DNA of 12,165 nucleotides from assembly GCA_019233415.1 (NCBI GenBank), contig JAFAMK010000277.1:1-12165 (forward strand), read 5' to 3'. The notes below the pieces were generated by a model, which saw nothing but the letters and a program-made list of their open reading frames with translations, searched no databases and was not told the DNA's origin. This stretch comes from Vulcanimicrobiota bacterium (GTDB lineage Bacteria; Vulcanimicrobiota; Vulcanimicrobiia; Vulcanimicrobiales; Vulcanimicrobiaceae). Both the position numbers and the translations under genes were made by a program. The number at the start of each line of letters is the position of its first letter. The stretch's first letter is position 1. Below, one piece after another: positions 1-7,745 of this stretch.

Positions 1-1
1 G

Positions 2-1669
2 CTGATCGGCGTCGCGCTCGGCCTTGCGATCACGCGCACGCCGGTCAACGTCTCGTCGTTCATGGGCCTCTTGCTGCTGGTCGGGATCGTCGTGAAGAAC
101 GGCATCCTGCTGATCGACGCCGCGAACAAGCAGCGCGCGACGGGCGCGGACGTCGCCGCTTCGCTCGTCGTCGCGGGGCAGACGCGCTTGCGACCCATCC
201 TGATGACGACCCTCGCCGCGATCGGTGGGCTCCTTCCGCTCGCGTTCGGGCTCGGCTCCGGCGCGGAGATGGAGAAGCCGCTCGCGATCGCGGTCATCGG
301 CGGGCTCTCGACCGCGACGATCTTCACGCTCGTGCTGATCCCGGTGCTCTATCAGGCGTTCATGGGCCGCCGCGCGCGCATCCCGGCGCACGGCACCGTG
401 CCGGCCGCCGCCGCGGGGATGCTCGTGCTCGCGCTCGTCGCCGGCGCGGTGCAACCCACGCGCGCGCAAGCGCCGGCCGATTCCGCGGCGGCGCTCGGCT
501 TCGCGCAGCTCGCGCTCGCCGACGCGCAGCAGCGCGCGCTCGCGTCGTCGCCCGACGTGCGCGGCGCGCAGGCCGCGCTGAGCGGCGCGCGCGCGGCGTA
601 CGACCAGGCGCGCGGCGCGTACGGGCTCTCCGCGACGGCCGGCTACGCCGAGGCGCCGCAGGGCGCGGCGGAGGGGACGATCGCGCAGCGGCTGACCAGC
701 TACGGCGCGCAGATCACGCTCGGCGACGTCGCGCAGTACGCGCCGCTCGTCGCGCAGGCCGCGGCCTCGCTGCGCGCCGCGCAGACCGACGAGGTCGTCG
801 CCGAGCGCACCGAGCGCGTGAAGGTGATCGGGCTCTACTACGCCGCGCTGAAGGCGCGTTCGGTCGCCGGCGCGCGCGCCGACGCGCGGGCGAGCGCGGC
901 CGCATTCTACGACGCCGCGCAGAAGCGCTTCGCGGCCGGCGACGCGCCGAAGATCGACGTCGTGCGCGCGCAGGTTGCGCAGGCGCGCGCGCAGGCCGAC
1001 CTCGCGCGCGCCAAAGCCGACGACGCGAACGCGACCGACGCGCTCGCGCGCGAGACCGGACTGACGCCGGCGCAGCTCGCGGCGGCGACGAACGTGCCCG
1101 TGATCGCGCCTGCGATCCCCGCGCCCGATGCTGCCGTCAGCGCGGCGCTCGCACGGCGCGCCGAGGTGAAGTCGGCGAACGAGAACGTCCACGCCGCGGA
1201 AGCCGGCGTGCGCGCCGCCGAACGCGGCGTGCTTCCGCCGGTCACGGTCGGCGCCGGCTACACGCGTGGCGTCGACTCGGGGTTCGCGGTCGGCGGGCCG
1301 ACGCTGACCGCGCAGGTCGCGATCCCGCTCGGCGGCGCGCTGAGCGCGAAGGTGCGCGCGCAGCGCGCGCTGCTCGACGCGGCGAGCGCGAAGCGTGAGG
1401 GCGTCGTGCGACAGGTCGCGAGCGACGTCGGCGCCGCCGCGCGCAACGCCGCCGCGACCGTCGAGGCCGAGCGCGCGACTGCCGCCGCGCTCGATGCCGC
1501 GCGCGCCGAACTGGACGCGGCGACGCTCGGTTACCGCAACGGCGCGTCGACCAGCCTCGATCTCGCCTCCGCCCGTTCGGCCTACGCGCAGGCGCAGGTC
1601 GACGAGCTGTCCGCACTCTACGACCGCCTGCAGGCGCAGGCGACGCTCGACTTGGAGGTCTCGCAATGA
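2..1669 (+). CDS. RND efflux permease (C-terminal end) fused in frame to a TolC-family outer-membrane channel; 5' partial
   Basis: Open frame from the left edge; 555 residues are visible. Visible residues 1-120 are the end of an RND permease: the NVSSFMG loop, the TM11 segment GIVVKNGILLID, the RLRPILMTT motif, and a last membrane helix ending in IPVLYQAF. A basic stretch (MGRRARIP) and a hydrophobic segment (about 132-150) ending in ARAQA-like TRAQA resemble a signal peptide. The rest is a TolC/OEP outer-membrane factor: helical AL-rich repeats beginning LADAQQRALASSPDVRG, and a second half with PLGGALSAKVRAQRALLDAA and YRNGASTSLDL. There is no Cys for lipidation. No stop lies between the parts, and neither internal ATG (362, 419) has a spaced Shine-Dalgarno site, so a true fusion is favoured, probably cut by signal peptidase. 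The fused pump and channel would work with the adaptor encoded next. Substrate unknown. A separate internal start, or an assembly error removing a stop, remains possible. Confidence 0.88.
   Translation: MIGVALGLAITRTPVNVSSFMGLLLLVGIVVKNGILLIDAANKQRATGADVAASLVVAGQTRLRPILMTTLAAIGGLLPLAFGLGSGAEMEKPLAIAVIGGLSTATIFTLVLIPVLYQAFMGRRARIPAHGTVPAAAAGMLVLALVAGAVQPTRAQAPADSAAALGFAQLALADAQQRALASSPDVRGAQAALSGARAAYDQARGAYGLSATAGYAEAPQGAAEGTIAQRLTSYGAQITLGDVAQYAPLVAQAAASLRAAQTDEVVAERTERVKVIGLYYAALKARSVAGARADARASAAAFYDAAQKRFAAGDAPKIDVVRAQVAQARAQADLARAKADDANATDALARETGLTPAQLAAATNVPVIAPAIPAPDAAVSAALARRAEVKSANENVHAAEAGVRAAERGVLPPVTVGAGYTRGVDSGFAVGGPTLTAQVAIPLGGALSAKVRAQRALLDAASAKREGVVRQVASDVGAAARNAAATVEAERATAAALDAARAELDAATLGYRNGASTSLDLASARSAYAQAQVDELSALYDRLQAQATLDLEVSQ
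392..472 (+). other. Internal signal-peptide-like segment at the RND/TolC junction
   Basis: The last RND helix should leave the chain in the cytoplasm. It is followed by basic residues, then an Ala/Leu/Val core (AGMLVLALVAGAV) and an A-Q-A site before PADSAA. Seen: charge, core and AXA order typical of a Sec signal. Inferred: it sends the channel domain to the periplasm and may be cleaved there, releasing pump and channel as separate proteins. Confidence 0.6.
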
Positions 1670-3057
1670 CGCGCCGAACCACGCTGATCGCCGGGCTGGC
1701 CGCCGCCGTCCTGATCGCCGTGCTCGCGTTCGCGTTCGGCCATCGTAGCGCGCCGGCGAAGGTCGGCGCGGAGTCGTCGGCGCCCGACGTTCCGCTCGCG
1801 ACCGCGCGTTTCGGCACGTTCGTCACGCACGTGCGCGCGCAGGGCCGCGTCGGCATCCCCGCCGGCGGCGACGCGAAGCTCGCGTTCGCCGGAAGCGGGA
1901 TCCTCGCGCGGATCGACGTGCACGTCGGCGAGACCGTCACCGCAGGCCAGCCGCTTGCGGAACTCGACACCAGCGGGCTCGCGCTCGACGCCGCGCAGGC
2001 CGGTGCCGATGCGCGCGCCGCGGCAGCATCGTACGGTGGCGGGAGCGTTCCCGCGCAGGCGCTGGCGAGCGCGCAGCAGCGCTTGAGCGCCGCGCGCTCG
2101 CGGCTCGCCGCGCTGCAGCAGGGCGCAGGGAGCGCGCAAAGCGACGCGACCGGCGCGCAGGCCGCGCTGCGCCAGACGCTCGCAAAAGTCGACACGGACC
2201 AGCGCAACCTGCAGCGCGAACAGACGCTGTTCGCGGGCGGCGTCGCCGCGCAGAAGGACGTCGAAGCGGCGCGCCAGCAGCTCGCGCTCGACCAGGACGA
2301 CGCCGACGCCGCGCGCTCGAAGGCGAGCAGCGCGTCGGCCGGGATCGGCGGCGCGATGTTGCAGGCGCGCGCCGACGTCGCGCAGGCCGAGAGCGACGTG
2401 CGTGCCGCGCAGGCGCAGGTGACGGTCACCGGTGCACAGGCCAGTTCCGCGCAGAGCCGCGCCGCTTCCGCGCAGCGCAGCCTCGCCAACGGCGTGCTGC
2501 GCGCGCCGGACGACGGCGTCGTCGTCGCGATCCTCAAGCACCCGGGCGAGTCGGTCGATCCGACCCAGGCAGCGGTCGTCGTCGGCCCCCCGCGTTCGAA
2601 CGCCGTGACGGTCACCGTCACCGGCGACGCGGCGACGCAGATCAAGCCCGGCGATACGGCGGTCGTGACGGTTCCGGCGCGTGGTACGCGGGCGAACGCG
2701 GTCGTGCGTGCCGTCGTCCCGAGCGTCGACCCGACGACGCAGACCAGCACCGTCGTGCTCAGCGGCGCGCCGGAGGGCGCGGCGTCGGGTGACGCGGTCG
2801 AAGCGACGATCGCGGCCGGCGAGCGGCGCGGCGTGCTGATCCCGACCGAGGCGATCGTCGAAGATCCGCAGAGCGGGCACGCGGTCGTGTTCGTGCGGGC
2901 CAAGGGCAAGGACGGGAACCCGACCTTCGTCTCGCGCGAGATCGGCGTCGCGGACGGCGACGATACCACGACGCTCGTCGCGAGCGGTCTCCGTACCGGC
3001 GAGAAGATCGCCTCGCGCGGCGCGTTCGACCTACTCGCCCCGGCCGGCGGCGGCTAG
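1666..3057 (+). CDS. RND efflux periplasmic adaptor (membrane fusion protein, HlyD/AcrA type)
   Basis: 463 residues, in the usual size range for the family. One N-terminal membrane anchor (about residues 7-25) has no lipobox Cys. The first half of the lipoyl domain is near 60-101 (GILARIDVHVGETVTAGQPLAELD region). A long Ala/Gln-rich coiled-coil hairpin runs about 105-275. The second lipoyl half is at 277-306 (LRAPDDGVVVAILKHPGESV), followed by beta-barrel and membrane-proximal strands ending in GLRTGEKIASRGAFDLL. The start is fixed by GGAGG at 1654-1658, 7 nt before ATG, and by the ATGA overlap with the fused pump/channel gene, which implies translational coupling. In the family the adaptor joins the inner-membrane pump to the outer-membrane channel. 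The closest functional subgroup cannot be told from sequence alone. Confidence 0.95.
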   Translation: MTRRTTLIAGLAAAVLIAVLAFAFGHRSAPAKVGAESSAPDVPLATARFGTFVTHVRAQGRVGIPAGGDAKLAFAGSGILARIDVHVGETVTAGQPLAELDTSGLALDAAQAGADARAAAASYGGGSVPAQALASAQQRLSAARSRLAALQQGAGSAQSDATGAQAALRQTLAKVDTDQRNLQREQTLFAGGVAAQKDVEAARQQLALDQDDADAARSKASSASAGIGGAMLQARADVAQAESDVRAAQAQVTVTGAQASSAQSRAASAQRSLANGVLRAPDDGVVVAILKHPGESVDPTQAAVVVGPPRSNAVTVTVTGDAATQIKPGDTAVVTVPARGTRANAVVRAVVPSVDPTTQTSTVVLSGAPEGAASGDAVEATIAAGERRGVLIPTEAIVEDPQSGHAVVFVRAKGKDGNPTFVSREIGVADGDDTTTLVASGLRTGEKIASRGAFDLLAPAGGG

Positions 3058-3062
3058 CGCGA

Positions 3063-3082
3063 GGACGCGCGGCGCCGCGTCC
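3063..3082 (+). other. GC-rich stem-loop between adaptor gene and small secreted-protein gene
   Basis: Perfect 7-bp inverted repeat GGACGCG / CGCGTCC around a 6-nt loop, 5 bases after the adaptor stop and 14 bases before the next ATG. No T-run follows, so it is not a typical intrinsic terminator. It could attenuate read-through or protect the 3' end of the efflux mRNA. A chance GC-rich repeat is possible. Confidence 0.35.
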
Positions 3083-3096
3083 GGTATCAGGGCGCC

Positions 3097-3672
3097 ATGC
3101 GTCGTACACTTGCACTCGTCCTCGGCCTCGGCACGCTCGCCGGGGCGGCGGTTCCCGCCATCGCGCAGAACGCCTACGCACCGGCCGGCGCGCAGTTCGA
3201 AGCGCGGCTCGATCAGGAGCTGAACACGAAGCACCTCCACAACGGCGACACGTTCACGTTGACCGAGCACGAAGGGTTCTTCCACAAGGCGCCGCCGGCG
3301 CTGAAGGGCGCGAAGATCGAAGGACACGTCGAGAACGTCTCGCCGGCCCACCCCGGTCACGGCGCGACGATGAACGTGATCCTCGACGACGTCGTCCTGG
3401 CCGACGGGACGCGCACGGAGATCGCCGCGCAGATCACGTCGATGAAGGAGTTCGTGGCGCACATGCACCTGCTGCGCGACTCCGCGATCATCGTCGGGAG
3501 CGCCGTCACCGGGCACATCGTGGCGAAGCGCACGGGGATGCGCCACGGCGGGATGATGGGCGCGGGCGCCGGCTTCGTTCTCGCGACGTCGATGAAGAGC
3601 GACATCGTGGTGAAGAAGGGCACGATCGTCCACCTGAAGCTGACGCGCCCCGTGTCGGCGCCGGCCGGCTAG
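3097..3672 (+). CDS. Small secreted protein of unknown function
   Basis: 191 residues. A Sec signal peptide is clear: MRR, a Leu/Ala core, and A-I-A before Q24. The mature part looks all-beta: FEARLDQELNTKHLHNGDTF, then LKGAKIEGHVENV, a strand pair NVILDDVVLADGTRTEI, a small Gly/Met/His-rich stretch (about 148-160, RTGMRHGGMMGAGAG), and a closing KKGTIVHLKLTRPV. This order (bounded-release strand, 'G-x-V' turn, glycine stretch, final strand) resembles secreted proteins annotated only as hypothetical in acidobacteria-like genomes; I cannot name a family with certainty. It follows the adaptor gene by 39 nt and may share its transcript. The ribosome site is weak (AGGG at 3089-3092, close to the ATG). 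The His/Met clusters might bind metal, but this is a guess. Confidence 0.85.
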   Translation: MRRTLALVLGLGTLAGAAVPAIAQNAYAPAGAQFEARLDQELNTKHLHNGDTFTLTEHEGFFHKAPPALKGAKIEGHVENVSPAHPGHGATMNVILDDVVLADGTRTEIAAQITSMKEFVAHMHLLRDSAIIVGSAVTGHIVAKRTGMRHGGMMGAGAGFVLATSMKSDIVVKKGTIVHLKLTRPVSAPAG

Positions 3673-3673
3673 G

Positions 3674-5668
3674 TCAGAGCTTGTAGCGCTGCTCGAACAC
3701 GAGCAGCGTTCCGGCGAAGTCGGGCGGCGGGCCGCCGAGCTGGCTCGGCAGCCCGCCGAACGTCGTGCGGCGCAGCGAGAGCAGCGCGCTCGCGTGCGCG
3801 TTCTGCTGCAGCTCGACGCCGGCGAATGCGACGCGCTCGGCGAAGTCGACGTTCGTGTAGCCCTGCCCGAACGTGCCGCGCATCCCGTACCGCGCGAGCC
3901 CCGCCGAGACGAGCGCGTGCGAACCGACGTGCCGCGCGACCGTCAGCACCAGTTCCGGCGTGTCGTACGAGACGGTGTCCTCCGGATGCGCGAGCACGGC
4001 GTTGCGGCGCATCGTGTCCTCGGTGTAGTCGACCGTCACGTCGGCGAACGACGGGTGCCAGCCGGCGAAGAGCGCGTACTGGTGCTGGCGCCCGAGCGTC
4101 GCCGCGTCGTCCGGCTGCGGCAGGAAGAAGCCGTCGATGAAGCCGGTCTTGCGCGCGTTCGTGTACGTGATCGGGTCGATCTGGCCGAAGTTCGCGAACG
4201 ACGCGCGCAGGTCGACGTTGCCCGGGGTTTTCCAATTCGCTTTGACGCGGTAGCCCTGGCGGTCGATGTTCACCGGGAAGTCGTCGATCAGCTGGTAGTT
4301 CGACTTCAGCCACTGGCCGGGCCACGACCACGCGACGCTCCACACGTTCTCCGGCGCGCCGTACGGCAACAGTTCCTGCGCGTAGTACGCCTCGTTGCGG
4401 TAGTAGTCGAACGCGACCGTCGCGCGGCCGAGCGGGTGCGTGAGGCCGAGGTGCTCGTAGTTGCCGGCCTGGCCGGTGCCAGGCTCGGCGACGTGGTCGG
4501 CGTCGTACGTCGAGTGCCCGTACTCGGCGATTCCGTCGAGCGCGCGCGCGGCGTGGAACGACGCGGCGAGGCCGTAGAGGCGCTGGCGCTGGCCGCCGAT
4601 CATGCTGGCCGGCAGCGGTCCCTGCGGCGTCGGGATCAACTGCGCGTCGCCGCCGTAGAGGATCGTCGTCGAAACGAGTGCGCCGCCGGTCGAGACGTGG
4701 TCGTACGTCGCGCTGTACTTCGTCCCCTCACCGTGGTCGATGACGAAGGTGCCGCCGATCAGGCGCGCGCCGGTCCCCGGCAGCGACGGCAGCGCCGCGT
4801 CCGTCAGCTCGAGCGTCGCGAGATCGTGCTTTCCGACGAAGTCGAGGCCGTGCAGCTGCAGTTGCTGCGACGACTGCGCCCACGCGTCGAGGTTCGGCGG
4901 GCCGTCGCCGAGCGTCTCCGGCGTCGCAAGCCCGATCGCCGGCAGCGCGTTCGTCAGCGCGGGTTGCACGAACACGAACGGCACCGTCTGCGCAAGGTCG
5001 AACCACCCCGCCTTCAGCGCGAGGTCGCCGTCCTTCGAGGTGATCGCACCGGACAGCACCGAGGCGACGAAGCCCGTACCGTCGTCCTGTCCCGCGTGCG
5101 TGGGGAACAGGATCTGATACGGCAACATCTGCGCGCCGAGGTGCGGGTTGAGCGACGGGGTCAGCGACTCGCCCCAGTATGCCGCGTTCGTCACGCTGCC
5201 GCGCACGTAGCCCGCCGCGAGCGCGACGTGCAGGTCGAACCCGCGCCCGTAGTAGCTCGGCGTGAGCACCAGCCCGGACTCCGACGCGTTCCCCGGCACG
5301 AGCGGTGCGCTCGAGAACGTGTCGTACGGCGAGAGTGGCGAGAGCGGCGAACCGGCCGCGAAGCCGGCGGCTTCCGGCGGCACGATCCCCGGCCCGTTCG
5401 TTCCCTGCGAAATGAACGTCGTGTGCGCGTCGATCCCGAGCCGAATCGTCCCCGGCCGCGGCGTCGGCGAGGGCGACTCGGTCGGCGACGCGGACGCCTC
5501 GGGCGACGCGGACGCTGCGGGCGATGCCGACCGCGCGGGCGAGCCGGACGGTGCAGGCGAGGGCGACGGCGTGCTGCTCTGCGCGAGCGCGTCGGTGTGG
5601 GCGAAGGCGAGGGCGGCGCACGCGAGGAGCAGCGCCAGCGCGGGAAGAGTCCGGGCTTGCGTCGTCAC
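3674..5668 (-). CDS. Outer-membrane beta-barrel protein with Ser/Pro linker, last gene of the magnesium operon
   Basis: 664 residues from a GTG start. The start is chosen because it overlaps the MgtC gene stop by GTGA, has AAGGA 8 nt upstream, and opens directly into a signal peptide (core LPALALLLACAALAFA, cut after A-L-A at residue 29). Longer in-frame starts would add an Arg-rich shadow of the MgtC gene. Residues 31-72 are a low-complexity Ser/Pro/Ala linker. The rest is rich in aromatic and alternating strands separated by Gly/Asp/Pro turns, and ends in FEQRYKL, which fits an outer-membrane barrel C-terminal signal. No plug or TonB box was recognised. I do not recognise the family. Its place behind an NrmT-like transporter and MgtC under an M-box suggests it passes Mg2+ or another divalent cation across the outer membrane; this is inferred from context only. 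Confidence 0.85.
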   Translation of the reverse strand: MTTQARTLPALALLLACAALAFAHTDALAQSSTPSPSPAPSGSPARSASPAASASPEASASPTESPSPTPRPGTIRLGIDAHTTFISQGTNGPGIVPPEAAGFAAGSPLSPLSPYDTFSSAPLVPGNASESGLVLTPSYYGRGFDLHVALAAGYVRGSVTNAAYWGESLTPSLNPHLGAQMLPYQILFPTHAGQDDGTGFVASVLSGAITSKDGDLALKAGWFDLAQTVPFVFVQPALTNALPAIGLATPETLGDGPPNLDAWAQSSQQLQLHGLDFVGKHDLATLELTDAALPSLPGTGARLIGGTFVIDHGEGTKYSATYDHVSTGGALVSTTILYGGDAQLIPTPQGPLPASMIGGQRQRLYGLAASFHAARALDGIAEYGHSTYDADHVAEPGTGQAGNYEHLGLTHPLGRATVAFDYYRNEAYYAQELLPYGAPENVWSVAWSWPGQWLKSNYQLIDDFPVNIDRQGYRVKANWKTPGNVDLRASFANFGQIDPITYTNARKTGFIDGFFLPQPDDAATLGRQHQYALFAGWHPSFADVTVDYTEDTMRRNAVLAHPEDTVSYDTPELVLTVARHVGSHALVSAGLARYGMRGTFGQGYTNVDFAERVAFAGVELQQNAHASALLSLRRTTFGGLPSQLGGPPPDFAGTLLVFEQRYKL
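3687..3708. terminator. Inverted repeat at a convergent gene end, possible bidirectional terminator
   Basis: A perfect 9-bp stem CGCTGCTCG / CGAGCAGCG with loop AACA, 14 bases past the stop of the + strand secreted-protein gene and inside the last codons of the - strand barrel gene. The two stop codons are separated by one base, so transcripts must end in or past each other's coding sequence. No T-tract is seen on either strand, so it could act only as a weak or factor-assisted end, or protect the mRNA 3' ends. Confidence 0.4.
5453..5578 (-). repeat. Ser-Pro-Ala low-complexity coding repeat in the barrel protein
   Basis: Encodes residues 31-72, made of ASASP and SPSP units. Copies of a 14-bp core (ggcgacgcggacgc on the + strand) lie at 5484-5497 and 5502-5515, 18 bp apart. 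Such a repeat can change length by slippage. In the protein it is a flexible spacer between signal peptide and barrel, perhaps across the periplasm. Confidence 0.7.
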
Positions 5669-6177
5669 GACGGATTCCTTTTCGGCGAGTTCGGTGGAGA
5701 AGCGGAGGACGGGAACGGCTCCTCCTCCTCCTCGGTGGCGATGACCTCGGTGCCGTCGAGCGGGGCGCGGTTGATGCGCCGCGCGATCGGGCGCAGCAGG
5801 ACGTTTGCGGCGAGCACGCCGGCTGCGCCGATCGCGGCCTGCGCGATCATGCCGAAGCCCGCCAGCGCGCCGACTGCCGCGGTGGCCCACAGCGTCGCCG
5901 CGGTGTTGAGGCCGCGCACGCTGAGCCCTTCGCGAAAGATCACGCCACCGGCGAGAAAGCCGATCCCGGAGACGACTTGCGCCGCGATCGTCGCCTGCGG
6001 GAACGTCCCCGCAGCCGCGCCGACCGGCGAGAGCATCACGAACAGCGCCGCACCGACCGCGACGAGCGCGTTCGTGCGCAGCCCCGCCATCCGCTGGCGG
6101 TACTGCCGCTCGAACCCGACCACGGTGCCGAGGATGAGCGCGACCACCAGCCGCAGGGTGAACTCCAGGAGCGTCAT
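5665..6177 (-). CDS. mgtC: MgtC/SapB-family inner-membrane protein, short form
   Basis: 170 residues. Family motifs are plain: GFERQ at 21-25, AGLRTNALVAVGAALF at 31-46, GIGFLAGGVIFREGLSVRGL at 71-90, and NTAATLWATAAVG at 91-103. About four to five membrane helices end near residue 128. The soluble C-terminal domain of Salmonella MgtC (about 230 residues) is missing; instead there is a short tail with an acidic run (TEEEEE) and a Pro/Ser/Lys end. In known systems MgtC helps growth and survival at low Mg2+ and acts on ATP synthase rather than transporting Mg2+. It starts in an ATGA overlap with the transporter gene stop and ends in a GTGA overlap with the barrel gene, so all three are likely translated as a chain under M-box control. 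Confidence 0.93.
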   Translation of the reverse strand: MTLLEFTLRLVVALILGTVVGFERQYRQRMAGLRTNALVAVGAALFVMLSPVGAAAGTFPQATIAAQVVSGIGFLAGGVIFREGLSVRGLNTAATLWATAAVGALAGFGMIAQAAIGAAGVLAANVLLRPIARRINRAPLDGTEVIATEEEEEPFPSSASPPNSPKRNPS

Positions 6178-7745
6178 CGGTGTAGCGCGATCTGCACGAC
6201 GCGCAAGACGACGAGTCCGACCGCCAGGACCAGATAGGCCCGCAGCACGACGAGCCAGACCCGGCTCTGCAATGTGAGCGCGGCGGGCGGGAGTTGCGCG
6301 AGCGGCGGCATCTGCCAAGTCACCCGCCGCGTGCGCGCGGTCGCGCGGTCGGTGGCGTCCTCGCCACGTTGGAATGCGGTCCACGTGCCGATCGCGAGCG
6401 TCAGCACGCCGCCGGCCGCGAGGATCGCGAGAATCTGCGCCGTCGTGATCGACGGAAACAGCACGGACGCCGTCAGGATCACCGAGAGCATCACCAGCGC
6501 GGCGATGACGACCGCGGTGAAGACGTTGACGCGGCGCGTGTTCGCCCACGGGCCGAGCACCGCGCGGTCGTTCGAGAGCAGCAGCAGAAAGACGGTCGCG
6601 CTCGGCAGCAGCACGCCCGCGAGCGTCTGCACTGCGTTCGTCAGCAGCCCCAGCGGCGTGCCGGGGATGACGACGAGCGCCGCCGCGGTCGCGATCAGCC
6701 CGAGATAGACGGCGTAGAAGACCGGCGCGTCGCCGACCTTGCGGTCGAGTGAGTGGTTGAACGAAAGCACGTCGCCGACCGCGTACGCGGTCGAGAGCGA
6801 GACCGCGGCCGCGCCGATGACGCTCGCGTCGATCAGCGCGATCGCGAACAGCGCGGCGGGGACGCGGCCGGCGTACTTCGCGAGGCCGGACGCGACCGCG
6901 CCGGCATCCTGGAAATTCCCGAACTCCGCGTGGTGCGCGAACGCGCCGGCGGTGAACGAGATCATCGCGATCGCGCCGACCAGGACGAAGACGATCCCGA
7001 TCGCCAGGTCCCACCGCTCGTACGCCATGAAGCGCGGCGTGATCTTCTTGTCGATCACGTAGCTCTGCTGAAAGAAGAGCTGCCACGGCGCGATGGTCGT
7101 GCCGACGATCGCGATGATCAGCAGCATGACGGTGCTCAGGTCGCCCTTCGGCAGGCCGGGGACGAAGAAGTCGTGGACGCTCGGGCCGAGCGGCGCGTGC
7201 ACGGCGACGACGATCGGGACGAGCAGCAGGCTCCCGAAGCACAGGACGATCGAGAAGCGCTCGAAGCGCCGCAGGCTCCCGGTGCTCGCACCGATCATCA
7301 CCAATGCGGCGGCGACCGCGACGCCGGCGAGCTTCGGCAACCCGAAGTAGTCCAGCGCGAGGCTGATCCCGATGAACTCGGTGACGATGGTGAGCGCGTT
7401 GAGCAGGAAGAGGTCGATCACGCTGAACGCGCCCCAGAACTTTCCGAACCGCTCGAGGATGAGGCGCGCGTGCCCGACGCCGGTGACGACGCCGAGCCGC
7501 AGCACCATCTCCTGGTTGACGAACAGGACGGGGACGAGCAGCAGCATCGTCCACAACAGCGTCGTGCCGTAGTTCTGGCCGGCCTGCGTGTACGTGCCGA
7601 ACGCGCCGGCGTCGTTGTCGCCGACCATGACGATGAGCCCCGGCCCGAGGATCGCGAGCAGCGTGCGCAGCCGGTGCCATAGGTTGCGGCGCGGCGCGAC
7701 GTCGCCGTGCGCGATCGTGCCGAGCGCCCCGGTGATCGCGCTCAT
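6174..7745 (-). CDS. nrmT: NRAMP-related divalent metal transporter, probable Mg2+ importer (NrmT type)
   Basis: 523 residues, with about eleven to twelve hydrophobic helices. The NRAMP fold is seen in GPGLIVMVGDNDAGAF (35-49), TEFIGISLAL (122-131) and GTTIAPWQLFFQQS (215-228). The metal-site motifs are divergent. The canonical TM1 DPGN is DAGA (D45-A48), so the Asp is kept and the Asn is lost. The canonical TM6 MPH is APW (A219-W221), so the Met and His are lost. Loss of the soft Met ligand is expected for a carrier of hard ions, and M-box-linked NRAMP relatives have been shown to carry Mg2+ (NrmT; Eggerthella lenta NRMT). The ATG overlaps the stop of the 37-codon leader ORF (ATGA) and has no good Shine-Dalgarno site of its own, so it depends on coupling. 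Proton coupling is uncertain. A Mn2+/Fe2+ role is the alternative but fits the riboswitch poorly. Confidence 0.93.
   Translation of the reverse strand: MSAITGALGTIAHGDVAPRRNLWHRLRTLLAILGPGLIVMVGDNDAGAFGTYTQAGQNYGTTLLWTMLLLVPVLFVNQEMVLRLGVVTGVGHARLILERFGKFWGAFSVIDLFLLNALTIVTEFIGISLALDYFGLPKLAGVAVAAALVMIGASTGSLRRFERFSIVLCFGSLLLVPIVVAVHAPLGPSVHDFFVPGLPKGDLSTVMLLIIAIVGTTIAPWQLFFQQSYVIDKKITPRFMAYERWDLAIGIVFVLVGAIAMISFTAGAFAHHAEFGNFQDAGAVASGLAKYAGRVPAALFAIALIDASVIGAAAVSLSTAYAVGDVLSFNHSLDRKVGDAPVFYAVYLGLIATAAALVVIPGTPLGLLTNAVQTLAGVLLPSATVFLLLLSNDRAVLGPWANTRRVNVFTAVVIAALVMLSVILTASVLFPSITTAQILAILAAGGVLTLAIGTWTAFQRGEDATDRATARTRRVTWQMPPLAQLPPAALTLQSRVWLVVLRAYLVLAVGLVVLRVVQIALHR

Noticed and set aside
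1242..2969. A 575-codon open frame on the - strand.
   Set aside because: It lies antisense to the channel and adaptor genes, shows Ala/Arg/Ser-rich sequence without a recognisable family, and the + strand frames are well supported.
3794..6277. A long 827-codon open frame on the + strand.
   Set aside because: It is antisense to the barrel and MgtC genes and is dominated by Arg/Val/Ala, as expected for a shadow frame in GC-rich DNA. The opposite frames show clear signal peptide, membrane and family motifs.
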